Shown piece after piece: positions 1-14,218 of a stretch of DNA of 64,000 nucleotides. This stretch comes from Nocardioides luteus. Its GTDB lineage: Bacteria > Actinomycetota > Actinomycetes > Propionibacteriales > Nocardioidaceae. The translations under genes were made by a program, and so were the position numbers. The notes below the pieces were generated by a model, which made no database searches, had not been told where the DNA came from, and saw only the letters and a program-made list of their open reading frames with translations. The stretch's first letter is position 1; each line of letters begins with the position of its first letter. Location of the stretch: positions 806,001 through 870,000 of the forward strand of contig NZ_JADOVJ010000001.1 in the NCBI RefSeq assembly GCF_015752315.1, in the 5' to 3' direction.

Positions 1-1
1 G

Positions 2-1033
2 TACGCCATCGAGCGCACCATGCGGGAGCGCGGCTGGAGCATCCTGCGGATGTCCGGCGGCGACATCAAGGTGCTGCTCGAGGTCTCCGACGGCCGCAAG
101 GTGCACATCGACATCTTCGTGGCGTTCTACGTGCCCGACAAGGACGGCGAGCCGGTCTTCTACCAGCTCGGTAACCGCTCCGGCCGGCTGCGCCGCGAGG
201 CGATCGTGCCGGTCTCCACGATCAACCTGCACGGCTACGACTTCCCGGCTCCCGCCGAGCCCGAGGAGATGCTGGCCTTCATCTACGGCCCGAAGTGGCG
301 CACCCCGGACCCGTCGTTCAAGTACGCGGACCCGCCCGCCGGCGTACGTCGCCTGGATGGCTGGCTGCGTGGGTTCCGCACCGACATGGGCTTCTGGACC
401 GAGTTCCACAACACCCACGGCAGCGAGCTGGAGACCAAGCAGTCTCCCTTCGCGTCCTGGGTGATCAAGCAGCTGCCCGAGGACGCCAAGGTGGTCGACA
501 TCGGCTCCGGCTCCGTCGGGCGTGACGGTCGCTTCTTCGCCCGCAACGGGCACCAGGTGCGCTCGGTGGACTTCTCCCGCGCCGCGGTCGCCGCCGTACG
601 CCGCCGGGCCGAGCGCCACAAGCTCTCCCTGGTCTCCGACCAGCTCATCCTGGGCGAGCTCCGCTCGACGCTGACGCTGGGTGCGCGGCTGGCCCGCGAC
701 CCGCACCACCTCTACGCCCGTGACCTGATCGGCTGCCTCGACAAGGCGGCCCGGCATCAGCTCTGGACGCTGGCGAAGATGGCGCTGCGTCCCGGCGGAG
801 GCAAGCTCTTCCTCGAGTTCGCGGCCACCGGTGAGAACCTCCCCGAGCCGAAGCCCGAAGGCCTCGTACGCCGCGTCGACCCCGCCCTGGTCCAGGCCGA
901 GATCGAGGCGGCCGGCGGTGTCGTCGAGCACCTCGAGATCGTCGACGGCCGGGACATGCTCGAGGACCCGCTGCCGCGGGTCGCGCGGCTGCGTGCCTCC
1001 TGGCCCTCCCTCAAGTCTGCAGAAGGAAACTGA
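2..1033 (+). CDS. LicD-like / class I SAM methyltransferase fusion, 5'-truncated by the window
   Basis: The reading frame is open from base 2, so the true start lies upstream. About 343 residues are visible. The first ~100 include a segment with the motif HIDIF and conserved aromatics that resembles the end of a LicD-type nucleotidyltransferase domain. The second part has a Rossmann motif I (VVDIGSGSVGRDG, about residue 165), an acidic VDFS strand end and a late LRPGG turn, as in class I SAM methyltransferases. Proteins of this kind often modify surface glycans or phospholipid-linked sugars; that role is inferred. The next gene starts two bases after the stop, so they are probably co-transcribed. 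The methyltransferase fold is fairly sure, the LicD part less so. Confidence 0.6.
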   Translation, partial: YAIERTMRERGWSILRMSGGDIKVLLEVSDGRKVHIDIFVAFYVPDKDGEPVFYQLGNRSGRLRREAIVPVSTINLHGYDFPAPAEPEEMLAFIYGPKWRTPDPSFKYADPPAGVRRLDGWLRGFRTDMGFWTEFHNTHGSELETKQSPFASWVIKQLPEDAKVVDIGSGSVGRDGRFFARNGHQVRSVDFSRAAVAAVRRRAERHKLSLVSDQLILGELRSTLTLGARLARDPHHLYARDLIGCLDKAARHQLWTLAKMALRPGGGKLFLEFAATGENLPEPKPEGLVRRVDPALVQAEIEAAGGVVEHLEIVDGRDMLEDPLPRVARLRASWPSLKSAEGN

Positions 1034-1034
1034 C

Positions 1035-1271
1035 ATGTCCGACGAATCCGGCATCAAGAACATCGCCCGCGGTGCCCGCGACGCGGCCCGTACGCGTGCT
1101 TCGCTGGTCCGCCGCATCGAGGCGCTCGAGGCCGAGGTGCAGGAGCAGCGTCAGCTCAACCGTCGCGTCGCCGAGCTCACCGACGTGGTCGCCGAGCTGC
1201 TCATCCCGCTGCAGGACGCCGACAAGGAGAAGGCGGAGAAGATCCTCGCCGAGTACCGCGCGAAGATCTGA
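1035..1271 (+). CDS. Small coiled-coil protein, DUF6752-like
   Basis: A 78-residue protein starting at ATG 1035, two bases after the preceding stop; the sequence AGAAGGAAACTGAC before the ATG gives a usable AGAAGGA ribosome binding site. Residues ~20-60 are a Leu/Val/Glu heptad coiled coil (RRIEALEAEVQEQRQLNRRV) followed by a short helix with AELLIPLQDADKEK. It resembles short actinobacterial proteins that accompany glycan-modifying enzymes (I recall the label DUF6752). No catalytic residues, signal peptide or membrane segment are visible. It may be an oligomerising partner of the upstream enzyme; this is inferred only from the tight spacing. Confidence 0.7.
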   Translation: MSDESGIKNIARGARDAARTRASLVRRIEALEAEVQEQRQLNRRVAELTDVVAELLIPLQDADKEKAEKILAEYRAKI

Positions 1272-1281
1272 CCCGGGCTGA

Positions 1282-1941
1282 TCACTCCAGCGCTTCGAGG
1301 GCTTGCTTGAGGTCGTCGATCCGCTGGCCCAGCCGACGGCGGGCGTCGCCACCGGGGCCCATGTCGGCACCGACGTCCAGGTCGGCGACCGCCTCCTCCA
1401 CGCCCGCGAGCCGGGAACGGAGATCGGCGACGACATCGACGTCGACCCGGCCGGGCACCGAGGACCGGCGCTCGTCCAGTGACCGCCGCAGCAGGTCGGC
1501 CTGGGTGCTGAGCTTACGGCTGGCGTGCCACAGGTCGACGAAGACCTGCACCTTCGCGCGCAGCAGCCACGGGTCGAACGGCTTGGCGAGGAAGTCGGCG
1601 GCGCCGGTCGCGTAGCCGCGATAGGCGAGATGGGTGTCGAAGTCGTTCGCGGTCAGGAAGATGATCGGGACGTCCTTGGTGCGCTCCCGGGCCTTGATCC
1701 GGGTGGCGGTCTCGAAGCCGTCCATCCCGGGCATCTGCGCATCGAGCAGGATCAGCGCGAAGTCGTCGTGGAGCAGGGCGCGTAGCGCGTCCTCGCCGGA
1801 GCCGGCGCGGACGAGGGTCTGGTTGAGCGAGCCGAGGATGGCCTCGAGCGCGACCAGGTTGGCCGCCCGGTCGTCGACCAGCAGGATCTTGGCGCGCATG
1901 CTCGTGGCGAGGCCCATCGGGGCCGCGGTGGTCTCCTTCAC
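1282..1941 (-). CDS. osaB: Response regulator with receiver domain and coiled-coil tail (OsaB-like)
   Basis: A 219-residue protein. The N-terminal ~120 residues are a receiver domain with the acidic pair (LLVDD), the phospho-acceptor in LILLDAQMPGMDG and the Lys of FLAKPFD. There is no DNA-binding domain; the tail (~residues 130-219) is a Leu/Arg-rich coiled coil. That architecture matches Streptomyces coelicolor OsaB, a regulator needed for development under osmotic stress. It lies just downstream of the OsaA-like kinase on the same strand. GTG 1941 was chosen because GGAGG lies seven bases upstream; GTG 1974 is an in-frame alternative. Output is probably through protein-protein contact, since no HTH is visible. 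Confidence 0.85.
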   Translation of the reverse strand: MKETTAAPMGLATSMRAKILLVDDRAANLVALEAILGSLNQTLVRAGSGEDALRALLHDDFALILLDAQMPGMDGFETATRIKARERTKDVPIIFLTANDFDTHLAYRGYATGAADFLAKPFDPWLLRAKVQVFVDLWHASRKLSTQADLLRRSLDERRSSVPGRVDVDVVADLRSRLAGVEEAVADLDVGADMGPGGDARRRLGQRIDDLKQALEALE

Positions 1942-2017
1942 GCTGCCGCCTCCGTCGTGAGACGCGGAGAACACGGAAGCGGCGGCCTGAATCCTGGTGT
2001 CCCTCGCCGGCGCTCAC

Positions 2018-7378
<5,361 letters not shown>

Positions 7379-7553
7379 CTCGCCTCCTCTCGCGCTGAAC
7401 TGCGTGTCTGCTGAAGTGTCCCACTCCTCTGCTGGTCCCGGCCGACAAACGGTCGTTCGCCATCGATTCTGGTCATTCCGTGACCTACCCGTTGTTTTCC
7501 TTCGTCTGATAGTGCCTGTTCGACGGCAAAGGGGTGCACAATCAGCGGTGGCT

Positions 7554-9689
7554 ATGAGCACCGGAGTCACAACGATCTCGCGCACGTTCGAGCCGGCACC
7601 GACGTCGGTCGGCGAGGCGCGCCATTTCGCGCGGAGGGTGCTGGCCGACTGGGGTTTCGACGACCTCCTCGACGACGCGGTGCTGCTGACCAGCGAGTTG
7701 GTCACCAACGCCGTGACCCACGCCGGCACGCCGATGACCGTCGCGGTCGTACGCGAGGAGGACCGGCTCCGCATCGACGTGTTCGACCAGCACCCGACCC
7801 GCGTGCTCCCGGTCGGCGCCAACGCCCACCCCGGGACCGGCGAGCACGGTCGCGGGCTGCTCATCACCTCGGCGCTGTCGACCGCGTGGGGCGTGGAGTA
7901 CCGCAAGGACCACAAGCGGGTCTGGGCGGCGTTCGCGCTGGTCGAGGAGACCCTCGGCGCCGAGGCACCTGCCGGTGGCGGCCCGGAGGACCAGGACGTA
8001 CGCCGCCGCGGCCCCGCGTCCGCCGCCGGCCAGGACCCGCTGGGACTGAGCGGGCTGGCGCTCAACCAGCTGCCGCTGGCGGACACGCTCGAGCTGGTGG
8101 TGGAGCAGACGCGGGACCGCTTCGGCGCCGATGCCGCGTACCTGCTGCTCGAGGACGAGATGGAGGACCGGTTCGTGGTGGCCGCCACGAGCGGGTCCGC
8201 CGCGCCGATCCAGGGGCGAGGCGTGCGGCGTGGTGAGGCCGGCGCGCCGAGCCTCAAGGCGTCGTTCCGGCCGCTGTCGATCGGGGATCTGCGGGCGACG
8301 CCGGTCGAGCTGCTCCGGGGGCTCGAGCTGCGCTCGCTGGCGACCGCGACGGTGGCCTTCGACGGGCGCGTGATCGGCACGCTGGCCATCGCGCAGGCCG
8401 AGCCGGGCGCCTTCACGACCGAGGACGGCGCGCAGCTGCAGCGGATCGCCGATTGGGCCGCGCCCAGCGTCGACCGCGCCTCCACCAGAGCCGCGGACAC
8501 CGAGCGGCGGGCGTGGCTGGCGTTCCAGGGGGAGGCCAGCGTGATGCTGGCCTCGTCGCTGGACCTGGAGACGACGACCGCGATGACCGGCCAGATCCTG
8601 GTGCCGAGGCTGGCGACGTGGTGCGGCATCTATCTCAACGACGCCCGCGAGCAGCCGCGGCTCCAGTTCGCGTGGCACGCCGACGAGCACCAGCTCGACG
8701 CGGTGCAGGAGGCCCTGGAGCGGGCGGCGCCGGACGGTCGCGAGGCGCCGGCCGAGCCCGACTTCCCGGGTGAGGTCGCGATCCTCCCGCTCGAGGCGCG
8801 CAACCGGATCATCGGCTGGCTCACCCTCGGGAGGCCCGCCGGCCAGCCGCTGCGCCGCGAGCGACTGCTGGTGGCGGAATCGCTGACCCGCCGGGCGGCG
8901 CTGGCCATCGACAACGCCCGCGCCCACACCGAGCTGCAGGACATCGGCCAGTCGCTGCAGCGCAGCCTGCTGCCGGCGGTGCTGCCGGAGATCCCCGGCG
9001 TGGACATCGGGGTGGGCTATGAGCCGACGGGCGAGTTCAACGACGCCGGCGGCGACTTCTACGACATCTTCCCGCTCGGCGCCGGGCGCTGGGGCTTCAT
9101 GGTGGGCGACGTGTGCGGGGTCGGGCCCGAAGCGGCCGCGGTCGCCGGCATGTCGCGCCACACGGTGCGCGCGCTGATGCGGGCCGGCATCCCGATCGCG
9201 CCGACCCTGGAGCGGCTCAACGCCGCGATCTGCGATGAGGGCCCACGGGGCCGGTTCGTCACGATGGTCTGCGGCACCATCGAGGTCACCGCGGCCTCGC
9301 GGTTCCGGCTTCGGCTCGTCTGTGCCGGCCACCCGCCGCCCTTCCTGGTCACCCGGTCCCAGCCCGGCCTCCCGACCCGCCGGGTGGGCCGGCCGCAGGT
9401 CCTCCTCGGAGTGGTCGACGCCGTCGACTACATCGAGGAGGAGGTGGCGGTGACGCGCGGCGACCGGCTCGTCGTCGTCACCGACGGCGTCCTGGAGCGG
9501 AGGGCAGGGGAGCCGATGTTCGAGGAGGCCGGGGTCGAGGCCGTTCTCGCCGCCGGCATCGGCGCCGGGGCTCAGGCCGTCGCCGACCGGCTGCTGCGCG
9601 CGGTCGCCGACTTCTCCACCACGCCGCCCTCGGACGACATGGCCGTTCTCGTGCTCGACCTGGGCAAGGGCGCCGTCTCTCAGCCCTAG
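7554..9689 (+). CDS. osaC: Multidomain RsbW-like / GAF / GAF / PP2C phosphatase (OsaC-like)
   Basis: A 711-residue protein. Residues ~10-130 are an anti-sigma-type HATPase ([22 protein letters not shown]). Two GAF-like sensor regions follow (~170-310 and ~320-455), the second starting after a Trp/Ala-rich linker. Residues ~480-708 are a SpoIIE/PP2C phosphatase with [18 protein letters not shown] and the C-terminal SDDMAVLVL, so the metal-binding Asp residues are present. The order matches Streptomyces OsaC, which acts on SigB-type stress signalling. It is divergent from the OsaA-like kinase across ~175 bp. GTG 7548 is an alternative start. Its stop overlaps the stop of the convergent regulator gene by three bases. 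Confidence 0.9.
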   Translation: MSTGVTTISRTFEPAPTSVGEARHFARRVLADWGFDDLLDDAVLLTSELVTNAVTHAGTPMTVAVVREEDRLRIDVFDQHPTRVLPVGANAHPGTGEHGRGLLITSALSTAWGVEYRKDHKRVWAAFALVEETLGAEAPAGGGPEDQDVRRRGPASAAGQDPLGLSGLALNQLPLADTLELVVEQTRDRFGADAAYLLLEDEMEDRFVVAATSGSAAPIQGRGVRRGEAGAPSLKASFRPLSIGDLRATPVELLRGLELRSLATATVAFDGRVIGTLAIAQAEPGAFTTEDGAQLQRIADWAAPSVDRASTRAADTERRAWLAFQGEASVMLASSLDLETTTAMTGQILVPRLATWCGIYLNDAREQPRLQFAWHADEHQLDAVQEALERAAPDGREAPAEPDFPGEVAILPLEARNRIIGWLTLGRPAGQPLRRERLLVAESLTRRAALAIDNARAHTELQDIGQSLQRSLLPAVLPEIPGVDIGVGYEPTGEFNDAGGDFYDIFPLGAGRWGFMVGDVCGVGPEAAAVAGMSRHTVRALMRAGIPIAPTLERLNAAICDEGPRGRFVTMVCGTIEVTAASRFRLRLVCAGHPPPFLVTRSQPGLPTRRVGRPQVLLGVVDAVDYIEEEVAVTRGDRLVVVTDGVLERRAGEPMFEEAGVEAVLAAGIGAGAQAVADRLLRAVADFSTTPPSDDMAVLVLDLGKGAVSQP

Positions 9690-10528
9690 GTCGTGCTGAA
9701 CTCCTCCTGGCCGAGCACCCCGAGCAGCCGGATCTTCTCCTCCGCCTCGCTGCCCGGCACGGGGGTCAGCACCAGCAGCGCCTGGCCCATGTCCTGGGTG
9801 GTCAGCACCTGGCAGTCGACGTCGATCCGGCCGACCTGTGGGTGCAGCAGCGTCTTGTGGTCCTCGAAGCGGTAGGTGACCTCGTGCCGTTCCCACAGCT
9901 CGCGGAACTCCTCGGAGCGGGTCTCCAGGAGGCGTACGAGGTCGCCGGCGCGGGATCGCTCACCCATGGCTCCGTAGGCCACCCGCAGGGTCGCCACCAG
10001 ACCGTGGCCGTGCCGGTCGTGGAGCTCGGGCGGGTAGACGTCCCGCGTCGCGGGGTCGGTGAACCAGCGGTACGCCTCGAACCGGTCCCAGCCGGTCAGC
10101 GCCGGGCGGTCGCCGAAGATCGAGACCGCGAGCCGGTTCGCGACCAGCGTCTCGCCGAGCGCGGACATGATCATCGCCGGGGTGTCCTCGAGCCGGTCGA
10201 GCACACGCAGCAGCGCCGGGGCGACGTGGCCGTCGTCGAACGTACGCCGCGGGGCGTTGTGCCCGGCCAGCCGGTAGAGGTGGTCGCGCTCGTCGATGCT
10301 CAGGCGCAGCGCCCGGGCGAGCGCCGACAGCATCTGGTCGGAGGGCTGCGGGCCGCGCTGCTGCTCGAGGCGGACGTAGTAGTCGGTCGACATCCCGGTC
10401 AGCGCCGCGACCTCCTCGCGGCGCAGGCCGGGCGTACGCCGACGAGGCCCGGCGACCAGGCCGACGTCCTGCGGGCGAAGGGCCTCACGGCGGCGGCGGA
10501 GGAAGTCGGCGAGCGAGGCGCGGTCCAT
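9686..10528 (-). CDS. XRE-type HTH regulator with MmyB-like ligand-binding domain
   Basis: A 280-residue regulator. Residues ~10-75 form a helix-turn-helix with the phrase [17 protein letters not shown] followed by YYVRLEQ, typical of the MmyB-like family. The remainder (~100-270) is the PAS-like domain of this family that binds a fatty-acid-like ligand ([18 protein letters not shown] region, then [10 protein letters not shown] and [20 protein letters not shown]). ATG 10528 gives the usual family N-terminus ([17 protein letters not shown]); ATGs at 10537 and 10540 are alternatives with no clear ribosome binding site. A perfect palindrome at 10561-10583 lies just upstream and suggests autoregulation. 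Confidence 0.85.
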   Translation of the reverse strand: MDRASLADFLRRRREALRPQDVGLVAGPRRRTPGLRREEVAALTGMSTDYYVRLEQQRGPQPSDQMLSALARALRLSIDERDHLYRLAGHNAPRRTFDDGHVAPALLRVLDRLEDTPAMIMSALGETLVANRLAVSIFGDRPALTGWDRFEAYRWFTDPATRDVYPPELHDRHGHGLVATLRVAYGAMGERSRAGDLVRLLETRSEEFRELWERHEVTYRFEDHKTLLHPQVGRIDVDCQVLTTQDMGQALLVLTPVPGSEAEEKIRLLGVLGQEEFSTT

Positions 10529-10560
10529 GGCGACCATCATGCGGTGCACGCTCGCGCGCA

Positions 10561-10583
10561 GCCAGGGATCGCCGATCCCTGGC
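10561..10583. promoter_or_regulatory. Perfect palindrome, probable operator of the HTH regulator
   Basis: The arms GCCAGGGATCG and CGATCCCTGGC are exact reverse complements around one central C. The site sits 20-40 bases upstream of the regulator's possible starts (10528-10540, minus strand) and ~40 bases before the glmU -10 box on the other strand, so one bound dimer could affect both genes. It is not followed by a T run and is unlikely to be a terminator. Confidence 0.65.
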
Positions 10584-10621
10584 ACCCGCTGACCCCGGCT
10601 CGGCTCCGGGAACCCGCGCCC

Positions 10622-10627
10622 TAGACT
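10622..10627 (+). promoter_or_regulatory. Leaderless -10 box TAGACT for glmU
   Basis: TAGACT ends eight bases before ATG 10636, and no Shine-Dalgarno sequence lies in between. Transcription would start at or next to the start codon. Confidence 0.65.
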
Positions 10628-10635
10628 GAGCCAAC

Positions 10636-12090
10636 ATGAGCGAGCTCACCGTGATCGTGCTGGCCGCCGGTGGCGGCACCCGGATGAAGTCCAAGACTCC
10701 CAAGATGCTCCACCAGATCGCGGGCCGGAGTCTCGTGGGCCATGTCCTGGCCGCGGTCTCGGAGGCCGGGGCGTCCCGCGTCGTCGCGGTCGTGGGCCAC
10801 CAGCGCGAGCTGGTCGAGCCCCACATCGCCGAGATCCTCCCCGAGGCTGTGATCGCCGTCCAGACCGAGCAGCTCGGCACCGCCCACGCGGTGCGGGTCG
10901 CGGTCGAGGCCGGCGCGGTCTCCGGCGGGACCGTCCTGGTGACCTATGGCGACACCCCTCTGCTGCGCGGTGAGTCGCTGCGCGCGCTCGTGGCCGACCA
11001 CGAGTCCGCCGGCCGGGCCGCGACGATCCTGAGCGGGATCGTCCCGGAGCCCTTCGGCTACGGCCGGATCCTGCGCGGTGACGGCGGCGTCAGCGGGATC
11101 GTCGAGGAGAAGGACGCGACCGACGAGGAGCGGGCGATCACCGAGATCAACTCGGGGATCATCGCCTTCGACGGGGCCTTCCTCGCCGGCGTACTGCCCC
11201 GGATCGGCAACGACAACGCCAAGAAGGAGTTCTACCTCACCGACGCGATCGCGCTGGCGGTCTCCGACGGGCTGGCGGTGGACGCGTTCGTCCTCGACGA
11301 CGTCACCGAGGCCGAGGGCGCCAACGACCGGGCCCAGCTCGCCGCGCTCGGGAAGATCCTCAACGACCGGATCGTGACCCGGTGGATGAAGGACGGGGTC
11401 ACGGTCATGGACCCGGCCACGACCTGGATCGACGCCGACGTCGAGCTCGCCCCCGACGTCACCATCCTGCCCGGCACCCAGCTCATCGGTGCCACCCGGA
11501 TCGACGAGGACGCGGTGGTCGGTCCGGACTGCACGCTGAAGGACACCGAGGTCGGCCACGGCGCCCGGGTGGTGCGTACGCAGGCCGAGCTCGCCGTCGT
11601 CGGACCGGGTGCCAACGTGGGGCCGTTCTCCTACCTGCGCCCCGGCACGGTGCTCGGCGAGGAGGGGAAGATCGGCGGGTTCGTCGAGGTCAAGAACTCC
11701 ACCATCGGCCCCGGCGCCAAGGTGCCGCACCTGTCCTACGTCGGCGACGCGACGATCGGGGAGGGCTCCAACATCGGGGCCGGCACGATCTTCGCCAACT
11801 ACGACGGGGTCAACAAGCACAAGACCCGGATCGGGCGCCACGTGAAGTCCGGATCCGGTGTGACCTTTGTCGCGCCGGTGGTCGTCGGAGACGGTGCGAC
11901 GACCGGTGGCGAGGCCCTCATCCGGGAGGACGTTCCGCCCGGTGCGCTGGCCGTCTCCGCAGGTCAGCAGCGGATCATCGAGGGATGGGCACTGGCGAAG
12001 AGGGCAGGCACGCCGCAGGCGGCGGCGGCCGAGGAGGCGCTCGAGGCGGGCGTACCGATCCTCGGTGAACCCTCGGCGACCGGCGAGTAA
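10636..12090 (+). CDS. glmU: Bifunctional GlmU: GlcNAc-1-P uridyltransferase and GlcN-1-P acetyltransferase
   Basis: A 484-residue cytoplasmic enzyme making UDP-GlcNAc for peptidoglycan and teichoic acid. The N-terminal pyrophosphorylase domain carries LAAGGGTRMKS, QTEQLGTAHAV and YGDTPLL; the C-terminal left-handed beta helix carries hexapeptide repeats, FVEVKNS, HLSYVGDATIG and NIGAGTIFANYDG. Length and domain order are normal for the family. It precedes prs, a common arrangement in Actinobacteria. ATG 10636 is supported by the leaderless box TAGACT eight bases upstream. Confidence 0.98.
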   Translation: MSELTVIVLAAGGGTRMKSKTPKMLHQIAGRSLVGHVLAAVSEAGASRVVAVVGHQRELVEPHIAEILPEAVIAVQTEQLGTAHAVRVAVEAGAVSGGTVLVTYGDTPLLRGESLRALVADHESAGRAATILSGIVPEPFGYGRILRGDGGVSGIVEEKDATDEERAITEINSGIIAFDGAFLAGVLPRIGNDNAKKEFYLTDAIALAVSDGLAVDAFVLDDVTEAEGANDRAQLAALGKILNDRIVTRWMKDGVTVMDPATTWIDADVELAPDVTILPGTQLIGATRIDEDAVVGPDCTLKDTEVGHGARVVRTQAELAVVGPGANVGPFSYLRPGTVLGEEGKIGGFVEVKNSTIGPGAKVPHLSYVGDATIGEGSNIGAGTIFANYDGVNKHKTRIGRHVKSGSGVTFVAPVVVGDGATTGGEALIREDVPPGALAVSAGQQRIIEGWALAKRAGTPQAAAAEEALEAGVPILGEPSATGE

Positions 12091-12164
12091 CCGCCGGGGT
12101 TGGGCGCGGCGGCGATGTTGATGGACAATCCAAGTGCAGTGACCCCGGGGGTAGGAGCCAGCAC

Positions 12165-13139
12165 ATGACCAAGCGCACCACCGAGAAGCAGTTGATGCTC
12201 TTCAGCGGCCGGGCTCACCCGGTCCTCGCCGAGGAGGTCGCCGACCTTTTGGGTACGAAGCTGACGCCGACCTCGGCCTACGACTTCGCCAACTCCGAGA
12301 TCTACGTCCGCTACGAGGAGTCGGTGCGCGGCTCGGACGCGTTCGTGATCCAGTCGCACACGGCGCCGATCAACCAGTGGCTCATGGAGCACCTGATCAT
12401 GGTCGACGCGCTCAAACGCGCCTCGGCCAAGCGGATCACCGTCGTGATGCCGTTCTGGGGCTACTCCCGCCAGGACAAGAAGCACCGCGGTCGCGAGCCG
12501 ATCTCGGCCCGTCTGGTCGCCGACATGTTCAAGACCGCGGGTGCGGACCGGATCATCTCCGTCGACCTCCACGCCGACCAGCTCCAGGGCTACTTCGACG
12601 GCCCGGTCGACCACCTGATGGCGCTGCCGCTGCTGACCGACTACATCAAGGACAAGTACGGCAACCAGCCGCTCGCGGTCGTCTCTCCCGACGCCGGCCG
12701 GATCAAGGTCGCCGAGCGCTGGGCCGCGCGGCTCGGTGGGGCGCCGCTGGCGTTCATCCACAAGACCCGTGACATCAACCGGCCCAACGAGACCGTCGCC
12801 AACCGCGTCGTCGGTGAGGTCAAGGACCGCATCTGCATCCTCACCGACGACATGATCGACACCGGTGGCACGATCGTGAAGGCCGCCGACGCGCTGATGG
12901 CCGACGGTGCGGCCGGCGTGATCATCTGCGCCACCCACGCGATCCTCTCCGACCCGGCCGTCGACCGGCTGAAGAACTCCACCGCCACCGAGGTCGTCAT
13001 CACCAACACCCTCCCGGTGCCGGAGGAGAAGCAGTTCGACAAGCTCACCACGCTCTCCATCGCCCCGATGGTCGCGCGTGCGATCCGCGAGGTCTTCGAG
13101 GACGGCTCGGTGACCTCGATGTTCGACGGTCACGCCTGA
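12165..13139 (+). CDS. prs: Ribose-phosphate pyrophosphokinase (PRPP synthase)
   Basis: A 324-residue enzyme that makes PRPP from ribose 5-phosphate and ATP, feeding purine, pyrimidine, His, Trp and NAD synthesis. Visible signatures: GYSRQDKKHRGREPIS, the metal-binding VDLHADQLQGYF, and the PRPP-binding ILTDDMIDTGGT. Length is normal for class I enzymes. ATG 12165 follows GTAGGAG with a spacing of seven, so unlike glmU it has a leader. The next gene starts 13 bases after its stop. Confidence 0.98.
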   Translation: MTKRTTEKQLMLFSGRAHPVLAEEVADLLGTKLTPTSAYDFANSEIYVRYEESVRGSDAFVIQSHTAPINQWLMEHLIMVDALKRASAKRITVVMPFWGYSRQDKKHRGREPISARLVADMFKTAGADRIISVDLHADQLQGYFDGPVDHLMALPLLTDYIKDKYGNQPLAVVSPDAGRIKVAERWAARLGGAPLAFIHKTRDINRPNETVANRVVGEVKDRICILTDDMIDTGGTIVKAADALMADGAAGVIICATHAILSDPAVDRLKNSTATEVVITNTLPVPEEKQFDKLTTLSIAPMVARAIREVFEDGSVTSMFDGHA

Positions 13140-13152
13140 TCCTGCGTCCTCC

Positions 13153-13686
13153 GTGGCCGACGACTTCGAGCTGACGACCGACGAGCTCCGGGTCGTCGCC
13201 CGCTACGTCGCGGAGACCGCCGCCGAGGTCCTGCCGCTCTTCGAGGCGGCGGTGCCCGGCGACCCCCGCCCGCGTCTCGCGCTCGATGCGGCCTGGGAGT
13301 TCGTCGGTGGGGCGAGACGTACGAAGCTGCAGCGGGTCACCTCCCTGGATGCTCACCGAGCCGCGGCCGAGGCGCCGACCGAGGCCACCCGGCTGGCGGC
13401 GCGCAGCGCCGGTGACGCCGCGTCGGCCGCCTACCTCCACCCCCTCGCCGACGCCGCCCAGGTCGGGCACATCCTGCGGGCCTCGGCGAACGTCGCCCGG
13501 ATCGCCGAGCTCGAGGCATCGGGTGATCCCGAGGCCGCGGCCGAGGCTTCCCTCGACCGGGCTGTCGAGCGGGCGACCCCGGAGCTGATCGAGGTGCTCA
13601 TGCGCTATCCCTCGGTGCCTTCCGGTGGGAACCGTGTCGCTTCGCTCATGAGCACTCTCGACGGTCGGTTGCGGTCTCTGCGCTGA
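13153..13686 (+). CDS. Uncharacterised alpha-helical protein downstream of prs
   Basis: A 177-residue Ala/Glu/Arg-rich protein with no recognised domain, signal peptide or membrane segment; predicted mostly helical. The phrase YLHPLADAAQVGHILRAS resembles the core of putative immunity-type helical proteins, but the match is too weak to name. GTG start, 13 bases after the prs stop, so probably translated from the prs transcript. It converges with the Nudix gene, leaving six bases between the stops. Confidence 0.75.
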   Translation: MADDFELTTDELRVVARYVAETAAEVLPLFEAAVPGDPRPRLALDAAWEFVGGARRTKLQRVTSLDAHRAAAEAPTEATRLAARSAGDAASAAYLHPLADAAQVGHILRASANVARIAELEASGDPEAAAEASLDRAVERATPELIEVLMRYPSVPSGGNRVASLMSTLDGRLRSLR

Positions 13687-13692
13687 CGGTCG

Positions 13693-14160
13693 TCAGACGC
13701 TGAACCGTGCGGCGACCTCGCCGGAGAGGACGGCGTCGATCCGCGCCCGGAGCTCGGAGGGCATCTCCGGGAGATCGTCCACGTGGAACCAGCCGACGTC
13801 CACCGACTCGTCATCGGCCACGTACGCCTCGCCCGAGAGCCACGTGCAGCTGAAGGTGAGGTCCATGTAGACGGCCCGGTCGCCGTTGGGATAGACCATC
13901 GGATCCGTTGCCCCTGCTGACGCCAGACGGTCGACCGAGATGTCCACCCCGGTCTCCTCCTTCGCCTCCCGCACCGCTGCGGTCCCCGGCTGTTCGCCGG
14001 GGTCGACGATTCCGGTGATCGGTGTCCATCTGCCGTTGTCCGCTCGCCGGACCAGGAGGATCTCGTCGTCTCTGCGCACCACTGCCGTCACGCCGGGGAG
14101 CCAGAGCAGTTCTGTGCCTATCTTGCGGCGAAGGGCGACGATGAAGTCTGGGATCGGCAT
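13693..14160 (-). CDS. Nudix hydrolase
   Basis: A 155-residue Nudix protein. The full Nudix box is present (GIVDPGEQPGTAAVREAKEE, then TGVDI), with the Gly, the Arg-Glu pair and the two metal-binding Glu residues in place. Such enzymes cleave nucleoside diphosphate derivatives; the substrate cannot be told from sequence. Start ATG 14160 (MPIPDFIVALRRKIG) is fixed by TACCGT on the minus strand seven bases upstream. A longer frame extends to 14202 but would pass over this promoter. Confidence 0.9.
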   Translation of the reverse strand: MPIPDFIVALRRKIGTELLWLPGVTAVVRRDDEILLVRRADNGRWTPITGIVDPGEQPGTAAVREAKEETGVDISVDRLASAGATDPMVYPNGDRAVYMDLTFSCTWLSGEAYVADDESVDVGWFHVDDLPEMPSELRARIDAVLSGEVAARFSV

Positions 14161-14167
14161 GTTCTTC

Positions 14168-14173
14168 ACGGTA
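14168..14173 (-). promoter_or_regulatory. Leaderless -10 box TACCGT for the Nudix gene
   Basis: On the minus strand TACCGT ends seven bases before ATG 14160 and no ribosome binding site intervenes. It decides the start in favour of 14160. Confidence 0.55.
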
Positions 14174-14218
14174 TCCGGGATGCCTCGACCGACGGCGGGC
14201 ACCAGCCCCGAGAGACCC

